Source: Pseudomonadota bacterium (lineage in GTDB: Bacteria; Pseudomonadota; Alphaproteobacteria; Rhizobiales; Devosiaceae). Taken from it: a stretch of 5,467 nucleotides of DNA. Location: assembly GCA_023436745.1 (NCBI GenBank), contig JAEZHZ010000229.1, positions 1-5,467 on the forward strand, read 5' to 3'. A program made the translations under genes and the position numbers. The stretch's first letter is position 1, and every line of letters begins with the position of its first letter. Below the pieces are notes generated by a model that was not told the origin of the DNA, searched no databases, and saw only the letters and a program-made list of their open reading frames with translations. This document shows, one piece after another, positions 1 through 5,201 of the stretch.

Positions 1-24
1 GCTCCCCTGCTTTTTGGTGCTCCG

Positions 25-525
25 TTGTCGCCCTTCGAATTGCGTCCGTTCCAGTGGAGTGATGTGCCGGCCATCACTGCCATCTACCGCCACTATGTCG
101 AGCACTCCGTCGCCACCTTCGACCTGACCGCCCCCGCCGAGACCGCCATGGCCGAGAAGTTCGGCCACATGCGCGAACAGGGCCATCCCGTCGTGGTGGC
201 CACCGATGGGACCGGGGCCGTACGCGGCTATGCCTATGCCTCGGTCTACCGGCCGCGGCCGGCCTATCGGTTCACCTGCGAGGATTCGGTCTACTGTGCG
301 CCCGATGCGCAGGGGCAGGGGCTCGGGCGGCAGATGCTCGAGCGGGTGATCGTTGAATCGCGCCAGTTCGGCTTCCGGCAGATGATCGGCGTGATCACCG
401 CCGAGGGCGCAGGCTCGATCCGTCTCCACGAAAAGCTCGGCTTCCGCCACATCGGCCGGCACGAAAAGCTCGGCTTCAAGTTCGACCGCTGGCTCGACAT
501 CGTGCACATGCAGCTCGAACTGTAG
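25..525 (+). CDS. GNAT family N-acetyltransferase (phosphinothricin/L-amino acid N-acetyltransferase type)
   Basis: The 166-residue product has the usual length and full single-domain layout of the Pat/Bar/YncA branch of GNAT enzymes. These cytoplasmic enzymes move an acetyl group from acetyl-CoA to the amino group of amino-acid-like substrates such as phosphinothricin or methionine sulfoximine. Visible marks are the N-terminal AITAIYRHYVEHSVATFD helix (16-33), the E86-DSVY strand, the acetyl-CoA pyrophosphate loop Q96-G-Q-G-L-G101 (Q/RxxGxG/A), the LHEKLGF segment (134-140) and the GFKFDRWLD motif (150-158). The actual substrate cannot be read from the sequence. The start is uncertain: the first usable codon is a TTG with no clear Shine-Dalgarno, it gives the length expected for the family, and the frame stays open to base 1, so a start upstream of the window is possible. 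An exact 18-bp repeat duplicates HEKLGF near the C terminus. The next gene is convergent and ends 4 bp away. Confidence 0.9.
   Translation: MSPFELRPFQWSDVPAITAIYRHYVEHSVATFDLTAPAETAMAEKFGHMREQGHPVVVATDGTGAVRGYAYASVYRPRPAYRFTCEDSVYCAPDAQGQGLGRQMLERVIVESRQFGFRQMIGVITAEGAGSIRLHEKLGFRHIGRHEKLGFKFDRWLDIVHMQLEL
427..477 (+). repeat. Exact 18-bp direct repeat inside the acetyltransferase gene
   Basis: The 18-mer CACGAAAAGCTCGGCTTC occurs at 427-444 and again at 460-477. The copies are 33 bp (11 codons) apart and in the same frame, so the protein reads HEKLGF at 135-140 and 146-151. The first copy is the conserved family position. The second lies where relatives usually have a different sequence before GFKF. 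Identical codons in both copies suggest a recent copying event rather than selection on the protein alone. Confidence 0.9.
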
Positions 526-529
526 CGGT

Positions 530-1237
530 TTACCCGAGGCTGTCGGCGAGCCGCAGGAGCTCGCCCCTGGCGTCCCCGTCGATCATGGCGCCATGCGAGA
601 CGATGATCCGCCTAAGGCCCGGCAGTGCCGCCCACTCGCGAAACTGGGCGGCCACGGCCGGCCTGTCGGTGACAACGCGCCGCGCGAACATGCGCGGCAC
701 CTGCGGCCGGCGCCCGGCAAACCCCATCAACGACAGCACGAGCTTCATCAGCCCACGCGCGTCCCCGACGTTGCCGACGAGATCGTTGAGGACGAGCGTG
801 ACGCCGCCCGAACTGGTGACCAGCAGCGCGGATTCACGCTCGCCGGTTCCCGGCACGGTGAAGAAGCGAACCGAGGGATCGGCAAGGACGTCGGTTGTGG
901 CGTCGACCGGCACCACCTCCTCGACCATCGCTCGCGCCGCCTCCGGCGTCACCACCCGCAATTGCGGGTACCGGGCCTTGAAGGCGGCGGCATCGTGCCG
1001 ATGAAAGCCATTGGGCACGACCAGATAGCGCGGCGGGCCAAGCTGCTCCAGCCGCCCGAACTCCGTCTCCGACAACCGGATGGCGCTGAAGATCACGAGT
1101 GAGCCATCGGCGAGTCGGGCGACCGTCATCCGGCGTGGCAGCGGCCCGGGGGGCATGGCGATGATGCCGTCCACGATCCAGAGGTTCTCGGCCAGCGCGG
1201 TCAGCGGACCGTGCGGCTCCCCGTCGAGTGTCGTCAT
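530..1237 (-). CDS. DUF4336 family protein, metallo-beta-lactamase-like fold
   Basis: The 235-residue product, with no signal peptide or membrane segment, matches my recollection of DUF4336, a family of uncharacterised proteins resembling metallo-beta-lactamases. Recognisable stretches are ENLWIVDG (17-24) at the start, MTVARLADGSLVIFSAI (37-53), LVVPNGFHRHDAAAF (72-86) in the place of the first metal-binding segment, TLVLNDLVGN (147-156) and IIVSHGAMID (211-220). H79, H81, D152 and H215 are candidate metal ligands, but the classical HxHxDH motif is not present, so hydrolase activity is uncertain. I chose the ATG at 1237 over a TTG seven codons upstream (1258), because the strong GGGGAGG at 1249-1243 lies 5 bases before this ATG and would sit inside the longer coding sequence. 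It is transcribed divergently from the membrane-protein operon and is convergent with the acetyltransferase. Its role is unknown. Confidence 0.83.
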   Translation of the reverse strand: MTTLDGEPHGPLTALAENLWIVDGIIAMPPGPLPRRMTVARLADGSLVIFSAIRLSETEFGRLEQLGPPRYLVVPNGFHRHDAAAFKARYPQLRVVTPEAARAMVEEVVPVDATTDVLADPSVRFFTVPGTGERESALLVTSSGGVTLVLNDLVGNVGDARGLMKLVLSLMGFAGRRPQVPRMFARRVVTDRPAVAAQFREWAALPGLRRIIVSHGAMIDGDARGELLRLADSLG

Positions 1238-1242
1238 TCCCG

Positions 1243-1249
1243 CCTCCCC
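1243..1249 (-). promoter_or_regulatory. Ribosome binding site that fixes the DUF4336 gene start
   Basis: On the minus strand GGGGAGG is followed by five bases and then the ATG at 1237. This is near-ideal Shine-Dalgarno spacing and argues against the upstream TTG at 1258 as the start. Confidence 0.7.
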
Positions 1250-1339
1250 ACGACGCAACGCCCTTCCAGCTTACCCGCTCGCCTGCCGGAGTCCCAGATT
1301 TTCCTGGTGCCTGCCGCCACGATTGCGCCGCCATCGCTG

Positions 1340-1348
1340 TGCTAGATT
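1340..1348 (+). promoter_or_regulatory. Possible extended -10 promoter element for the membrane-protein operon
   Basis: TGCTAGATT fits the extended -10 pattern (TG, one base, then TAGATT, which matches four of six bases of TATAAT). It lies 36 bp upstream of the ATG at 1385, in the 147-bp divergent intergenic region 1238-1384. No good -35 hexamer sits at 16-18 bp; the nearest, TTGCGC at 1323-1328, leaves a spacer of only 14. A promoter would be expected here because the flanking genes diverge, but the exact element is a guess. I see no convincing promoter on the minus strand of this gap. Confidence 0.3.
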
Positions 1349-1384
1349 TGTACGGCGGGCACAGGAGCGCCCCGGGGGGATTTC

Positions 1385-2737
1385 ATGCAGCTCAAGCCGA
1401 ACGCCTACCGTCTCAACGAAACCGTCAAGGGCGTCGAGACCATGACCCGCTTCGCGCTGGCGGTGCTGGCGCTGGCCTCGGGCGTCTATACCTATCTCGG
1501 CGTGCGCGGCATCCTCGATGGCTCCGCCAATTTCGTGTTCTTTGCCGCCATGATCTACTCGGCGGCCGTGTCTGTCGCGATCTATGCCTTCTGGAGCTTC
1601 ATGCTCCGCTTCGTGCCGCTGGTCACCGGCGGGGTTCAGCGCCTTGCGCTGTTCGCCACCATGGCCATCGGCTGCGCCATGATCATCGCCATGTCCAGCT
1701 GGCTCAACGCGGCGGCGCTGGCCGGGTCCGCGGCGACCGAGCAGCACATGGCGGTGACGCTGCAGGGCTATGCCGAAGACCTGGATCTCGCGCACTCCAA
1801 TGCCCTCGCGGCCCAGAGCCTGCTGCCCGACGTGGAGCGGGCGGCGCAACGCTTTGCCGGTCTCGCCGCCGACGAGCGGGAATCCGGCGCGCTGACCGGC
1901 ACCACGGGCTCGGGCAGCGTGGTGCAACTGCTCACCCAGATGTCGACCCAGATGAACCAGCTCGCTGCCAGCATCATCGGCTCGCGCGAGGAGGTGAGTT
2001 CGCTGTTCGCACAGGGTTCGGAGCGGCTCGCGACCATGCGCGAACTGGTCTCCACGCCCGGGGAGGTCGGCCCGCGCGCCGATGCCTTCCAGACCGAAGC
2101 GGTGCAGCTTTCGGCCGTGATCGCGGCCCTGCAGCAGACGGGCATCGCCGCTTCGGTGAAACGTGCTTCCGCAGATCTTGCCGCCGGCTTCATCGCGCCG
2201 GTAGCCGATGGCAGCACTGCGGACCTTGCCAGCCGGCAGGACCGGGTGATGGCGACGGTACAGGGCGCCGTCGGGGTGCAGTCGGCGGCGCTGACGGCGG
2301 CCGCGGACGAGATCCTTGCGACTCCGCCGGTGGAGCAGCGGCGCTTCGTGCCGCTGTCGAGCGCGGAGGCGGTGATCCGCTACTGGCAGGACTTCATCCC
2401 CTCCTGGGCGGGTGCGATCTCCATCGACCTGCTGCCGGTGGTGCTGGTGCTGGTGCTGATGATCGTCAACGACGCCATGCGGCGGGATTCGGAATCGCTG
2501 GAAGCGGCCGAGAACATCACGGCCGCCGAGATGCTGCGGGCGATGGCGCTGTTCCGGCAGATGGAGGGCGCGGCCCCGGTGGCCGCACCGGCACAGCCAG
2601 CGCCCGCCGAGAGCGAGCCCGGAGAAATCGAAACCGAGCCTCGCGACGAGCCGCTCACCGCAGCCGCCGACGAAGCAACCGTGACCTCCCTCGATGCCGT
2701 CCAGCGCAAGCGCACGGACGGCCCGCGTCCGGCATGA
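1385..2737 (+). CDS. Four-helix inner-membrane protein with large extracytoplasmic helical domain, function unknown
   Basis: I do not recognise this 450-residue protein. It has hydrophobic helices at about 22-40, 48-74, 85-110 and 339-362. Positive charges in the short N terminus, after helix 2 (R75, R86) and after helix 4 (R366, R367) put both ends in the cytoplasm and residues 111-338 in the periplasm. That 230-residue domain is rich in Ala, Gln, Glu and Ser, has almost no Pro or aromatics, and looks mostly helical, perhaps coiled. After helix 4 comes an acidic helix (366-394), then a Pro/Ala/Glu-rich, probably disordered tail (395-430) with a basic end. The ATG at 1385 is preceded by a GGGGGGA run with a 4-base gap; a second ATG at codon 20 (1442) would keep all four helices. 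The stop overlaps the start of the next gene as ATGA, so the two are probably translationally coupled. Candidate roles are scaffold, sensor or substrate-presenting partner of the downstream Clp-like protein; none is demonstrated. Confidence 0.85.
   Translation: MQLKPNAYRLNETVKGVETMTRFALAVLALASGVYTYLGVRGILDGSANFVFFAAMIYSAAVSVAIYAFWSFMLRFVPLVTGGVQRLALFATMAIGCAMIIAMSSWLNAAALAGSAATEQHMAVTLQGYAEDLDLAHSNALAAQSLLPDVERAAQRFAGLAADERESGALTGTTGSGSVVQLLTQMSTQMNQLAASIIGSREEVSSLFAQGSERLATMRELVSTPGEVGPRADAFQTEAVQLSAVIAALQQTGIAASVKRASADLAAGFIAPVADGSTADLASRQDRVMATVQGAVGVQSAALTAAADEILATPPVEQRRFVPLSSAEAVIRYWQDFIPSWAGAISIDLLPVVLVLVLMIVNDAMRRDSESLEAAENITAAEMLRAMALFRQMEGAAPVAAPAQPAPAESEPGEIETEPRDEPLTAAADEATVTSLDAVQRKRTDGPRPA
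2441..2458 (+). repeat. Three tandem GTGCTG hexamers in transmembrane helix 4
   Basis: GTGCTG is repeated three times in frame and encodes Val-Leu-Val-Leu-Val-Leu (353-358) in the last membrane helix of the four-helix protein. A change of copy number would alter helix length by two residues without a frameshift. Confidence 0.75.
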
Positions 2738-3567
2738 GCACGGCAGAGCCCGTCCACCACCGCTCGCTCTACCGCCGGTTCCTGCACGGGGTGGAGCGCG
2801 TGGAGGACGGCGCGATCCTGCGCTTTGCCTTCTTCGCCCTGCTGATCGGCACCGTGTCGGTGCTCTATGTCGACTTCCGCGAACTCACCGCCGGGGACGG
2901 CACGTCCCTGAGCGCCCCGACGCGGCCGATCCTGCCGCCGGCCCTCGAGGGCCCGGGGCAGGGTGCCACTCCCGAGATCACCAGCGACCCCGGCCTGCTC
3001 GCCGATCCGCTCGTCGTGGCGCTGCGCACCGGTGGGGAACTTCATCTCACCGGTTCGTTCGAGCCGGGATCGGCGGAGAAGGTGCGCAGCGAACTCGAGG
3101 CGCGGGGCGAGTACGTTGCGACGGTGGTGCTGGAATCTCCCGGTGGCTCGGTCGAGGATGCGCTGTCTATCGGCGCCATGATCCGCGAGCGCGGGCTGGC
3201 GACGGAAGTGCGGGCGGGAGCGCTTTGCGCATCGTCCTGCCCACTGGTCTTTGCCGCGGGCGTGGAGCGGCGGGCCCCGGCGGAGGCTGCGATCGGGCTC
3301 CACCAGATCTATGCCGCCGCGATCAGCGCCGATCCGGCGAGTACGTTCAGGATGGCGGGCACCGCGATGGCCGATGCCCAGGCGATGACCGCGCGCATTC
3401 TCGCCCATCTCACGGCCAGCGGCGTAGATCCCGCGCTTTGGCTCCATGCGCTGGAGACGCCGCCCAACCAGCTCTATTATCTTTCGGGCGAGGAGATGGA
3501 GCGCTACCGGCTCGTCACCCTAACCCATGATAGCGATGCTGAGGCGATGGAACCGGCGGAGAGCTAG
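2734..3567 (+). CDS. Membrane-anchored ClpP/crotonase-fold protein (COG3904-like), putative periplasmic serine hydrolase
   Basis: The 277-residue protein has a basic N terminus, one membrane helix (about 28-47), a Pro/Gly-rich linker (50-90) and then a Clp-fold domain (about 95-265) that should face the periplasm. The domain resembles the predicted periplasmic COG3904 family and, more distantly, ClpP, SppA and NfeD. Evidence is the SPGGSVEDALSIG segment (135-147; oxyanion-type Gly137-Gly138), C165-A-S-S-C-P-L-V-F-A-A-G176 with S167 in the place of the ClpP nucleophile (nine residues before the closing Gly in both), and GLHQ (188-191) with H190 in the place of the ClpP histidine. The acidic third residue cannot be assigned: the ClpP Asp position near LYYLS (247-251) is not acidic. 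C165 and C169 flank the serine and could form a disulfide. The ATG overlaps the previous stop as ATGA with no strong Shine-Dalgarno of its own, so coupling is likely. A peptidase role is inferred; no substrate is known. Confidence 0.87.
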   Translation: MSTAEPVHHRSLYRRFLHGVERVEDGAILRFAFFALLIGTVSVLYVDFRELTAGDGTSLSAPTRPILPPALEGPGQGATPEITSDPGLLADPLVVALRTGGELHLTGSFEPGSAEKVRSELEARGEYVATVVLESPGGSVEDALSIGAMIRERGLATEVRAGALCASSCPLVFAAGVERRAPAEAAIGLHQIYAAAISADPASTFRMAGTAMADAQAMTARILAHLTASGVDPALWLHALETPPNQLYYLSGEEMERYRLVTLTHDSDAEAMEPAES

Positions 3568-3582
3568 CTCGTTCGAGCTGGC
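3563..3582 (+). other. Hairpin overlapping the stop of the Clp-like gene
   Basis: GCTAGCTC at 3563-3570 can pair with GAGCTGGC at 3575-3582 (one T-G wobble) around the four-base loop GTTC. The stop codon TAG (3565-3567) lies inside the stem. No T-run follows, so it is not a standard intrinsic terminator. It sits between the second and third genes of the cluster and could protect the upstream message or reduce readthrough. The function is inferred. Confidence 0.45.
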
Positions 3583-3610
3583 GCGAAGGTCCGCAGAGAC
3601 CGAAGCGAGG

Positions 3611-3616
3611 GGAGGT
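3611..3616 (+). promoter_or_regulatory. Strong ribosome binding site for the small gene
   Basis: GGAGGT lies four bases upstream of the ATG at 3621, within the longer purine run GAGGGGAGG. It is the main reason to accept the short downstream frame as a real gene with its own translation start. Confidence 0.65.
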
Positions 3617-3620
3617 TACC

Positions 3621-3923
3621 ATGACTCGCATTCAGACACTCATCCGCCATCGCGACATCCAGAACTGGGTGACGGACCGCAAGGGCATTCCAGCCATTGC
3701 GCGGGTTCGCAACCGCTTCGGTGAGGCACGGTCCCTGCTGAAGCTGAGCTTCGACCGGCGCCGCAAGCAGGATCATGCCAGCCAGGACGATGGGCTGAGC
3801 CCGTGTTCCTGGAGCGCATGGCTGGCGGAACTGGACCGCCAGCAACTGGCGCTCAGGGTCGATCCGACGCTGAATTATTATGAACTGGTGGCCCGGCGCG
3901 AGTCCAACGATCAGCTTGCCTGA
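3621..3923 (+). CDS. Small (100-residue) conserved hypothetical protein
   Basis: No signal peptide or membrane helix is visible in this short, basic, cytoplasmic-looking protein. From memory its pattern resembles a family of about 90-100-residue proteins of unknown function in alphaproteobacteria: an N-terminal H..I..W...R.G.PA segment (here 10-27), a hydrophobic strand (SLLKLSF, 38-44), an SW..W/F motif (SWSAW, 63-67), a D..QLAL segment (71-77) and a Y/F..LV.R end (86-92). That match is unverified. It starts 53 bases after the Clp-like gene with a strong GGAGGT, so it may be the third gene of the operon, although a hairpin lies between them. Its last 13 bases overlap the end of the convergent diguanylate cyclase gene. 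Codon third positions are somewhat less GC-rich than in its neighbours. No function can be assigned. Confidence 0.62.
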   Translation: MTRIQTLIRHRDIQNWVTDRKGIPAIARVRNRFGEARSLLKLSFDRRRKQDHASQDDGLSPCSWSAWLAELDRQQLALRVDPTLNYYELVARRESNDQLA

Positions 3924-5125
3924 CGGGCGCCCGGATCGCGGCTGGCGGGCGGCGCCACCACCATAGCGGGACGCGCCGTTTCGTCCGCCGCGACGCACAC
4001 GCGGTTGCGGCCGCTGCGCTTGGCGTCGTAGAGCGCTGCGTCGGCGCGGCGAATAACATCGGACAGGCGATCGTCAGGGCGTACGGTGGCGATGCCGAAG
4101 CTGGCGCTGTGATCGGTCCCCGACACCGCGGCGGCGGCCGCGAAGCCGCTGCGCACCGCCTCGGCAAACATCCGCGCCGTGGCGAGGCTTGCCCCCGGAA
4201 GGACGATGGCGAATTCCTCGCCGCCGACCCGCCCGAGCAGGGTGCGATCGTCGCTGGTGGCGACGAGTATGCGTGCAAAGGCGACGATGACGCGGTCGCC
4301 CGCCTCGTGACCGAAGCGGTCGTTGATGGACTTGAAATGGTCGAGGTCCGCGACCATCACCGCAACGGGGGTGCCATTTCGCTGCGCCACTTCCAGCGCC
4401 TTGGCCGCCCGGCTCTCGAAGCCGCGGCGGTTCAGCAGCCCCGACAGGATGTCGGTCTCGGATTGCTCCGTGATCTCGGCCATCACGTCCCGCATCAGGA
4501 TGAGCAGCGACAGCAGGCCATTGGCGACAAGCAGGACCGCCCCGATGGTCTGGGAGTAAGCGGCATAGGTCGAACTCAGATAGGCCTGAGCGTCCTCACC
4601 GGAACCGAACCCCACAGCGAGCAGCGGCTTCACCAGGAAGTGCAGCGACGACACCACGAACAGCACGAGCAGCGCGATGTCGAGCGCGCGCTTGCGGGGG
4701 TATGACGCCAGCACCGCGACTGCCACCATCTGCACCGCCGCATACGGCGCCTGGTAGAGCATGTTGCGCAGCAGATTGTCGCGCGGCATGTCGAGCGTGG
4801 TGATGTTGATCAGCAGCGAGGCAATCACGATGCCGACCAGCAGCCGCCAGTGCGTGGCCACGCGATAGTGGCGGCCGAAGCCGAAGACGCCGCTCGCCAG
4901 CGCCAGGAGGAAGATCGCAAAGATGGCGAAGCTCACCGGCCGGTGGTCGTCCTGATAAGGCAGGACGAACTCGAGGACCAGGTAGAGCGAACCGAACCCG
5001 TAGGAGAAGGCGAGCCAGGGCGCGCCCTTGGCCGAGCGCTTCTGTGCGGCCACAACCGCGAATGCTGTGGCGAAGATGCCTGCGATGAACAGGTTGATCG
5101 CCAGGACGAAGGCTGCGGCGCTCAT
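3911..5125 (-). CDS. Membrane-bound diguanylate cyclase: seven-helix sensor plus GGDEF domain
   Basis: The 404-residue protein makes the second messenger c-di-GMP from two GTP at the inner membrane. Seven hydrophobic helices are visible at about 3-27, 35-56, 64-83, 93-111, 125-143, 147-173 and 190-211; they form an N-terminal sensor region whose family and ligand I do not recognise. A short linker helix (212-224) leads to a complete GGDEF domain (about 225-380). Key features are TDILSGLLNRRGF (224-236), the metal-binding D260 in ADLDHFKSIND, FGHEAGD (271-277), the GGEEF signature at 301-305 and ALYDAKRSGRN (364-374). GGEEF is an active variant of GGDEF. The inhibitory I-site RxxD, expected five residues before the signature, reads DDRT (292-295), so product inhibition through that site is probably absent. 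There is no EAL or HD-GYP domain, so no partner phosphodiesterase is fused. The ATG at 5125 has no clear Shine-Dalgarno, but the open frame above it contains no other ATG, GTG or TTG. The C-terminal 25 residues are Pro/Ala-rich. Confidence 0.94.
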   Translation of the reverse strand: MSAAAFVLAINLFIAGIFATAFAVVAAQKRSAKGAPWLAFSYGFGSLYLVLEFVLPYQDDHRPVSFAIFAIFLLALASGVFGFGRHYRVATHWRLLVGIVIASLLINITTLDMPRDNLLRNMLYQAPYAAVQMVAVAVLASYPRKRALDIALLVLFVVSSLHFLVKPLLAVGFGSGEDAQAYLSSTYAAYSQTIGAVLLVANGLLSLLILMRDVMAEITEQSETDILSGLLNRRGFESRAAKALEVAQRNGTPVAVMVADLDHFKSINDRFGHEAGDRVIVAFARILVATSDDRTLLGRVGGEEFAIVLPGASLATARMFAEAVRSGFAAAAAVSGTDHSASFGIATVRPDDRLSDVIRRADAALYDAKRSGRNRVCVAADETARPAMVVAPPASRDPGARQAS

Positions 5126-5192
5126 TGAGGGTGGCGGTTCGTGAAATCGGCGGCACCCTAGCGGCGGAGATGAAACGAGACGTTAATGCGCC
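5126..5192 (-). other. Short intergenic region upstream of the diguanylate cyclase gene
   Basis: These 67 bases separate two genes on the same strand. No convincing -35/-10 pair, riboswitch or Shine-Dalgarno is visible, so the cyclase could be read through from the oxidoreductase gene or start from an unrecognised promoter. Confidence 0.4.
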
Positions 5193-5201
5193 TCACGCAT
5201 T
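5185..5201 (-). other. Small inverted repeat around the oxidoreductase stop codon
   Basis: On the minus strand AATGCG (5201-5196) and CGCATT (5190-5185) can form a six-base-pair stem with a five-base loop. The loop contains the TGA stop (5195-5193). No U-run follows directly, so this is at best a weak terminator or mRNA 3'-end structure. Confidence 0.35.

Noticed and set aside
834..1334. 166-codon minus-strand frame opposite the divergent region and overlapping the DUF4336 gene
   Set aside because: Low-complexity Gly/Arg-rich shadow. The DUF4336 frame explains the same DNA and has a well-placed ribosome binding site.
1370..1377. Palindrome CCCCGGGG overlapping the ribosome binding region of the membrane protein as a possible operator
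   Set aside because: It is short, without a loop or a second copy, and of a kind frequent in high-GC sequence.
2380..3447. 355-codon minus-strand open frame opposite the Clp-like gene
   Set aside because: Composition is Arg/Gly/Ser-rich with no domain, and it runs antisense to two well-supported genes.
2694..3530. 278-codon + strand frame overlapping the Clp-like gene
   Set aside because: Arg/Pro-rich shadow frame with no family features. The overlapping frame from 2734 carries the conserved Clp-fold motifs.
1228..3567. A single 779-codon open frame on the + strand spanning the membrane protein gene and the Clp-like gene
   Set aside because: Only the part from 2734 on has recognisable protein features. 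The upstream part is Arg/Gly/Ala-rich low-complexity translation of the other frame of the four-helix membrane gene, as is common in GC-rich DNA.
3924..3933. Palindrome CGGGCGCCCG just after the small gene as a possible terminator
   Set aside because: It has no loop and no following T-run, and lies inside the cyclase coding sequence. It is expected by chance in such GC-rich DNA.
4109..4705. 198-codon + strand frame opposite the GGDEF domain
   Set aside because: His/Arg/Gly-rich antisense shadow of a well-recognised diguanylate cyclase.
4596..5156. 186-codon minus-strand frame overlapping the sensor region of the cyclase
   Set aside because: Arg/Ala/Leu/Pro-rich shadow in another frame. The cyclase frame gives seven clean membrane helices.
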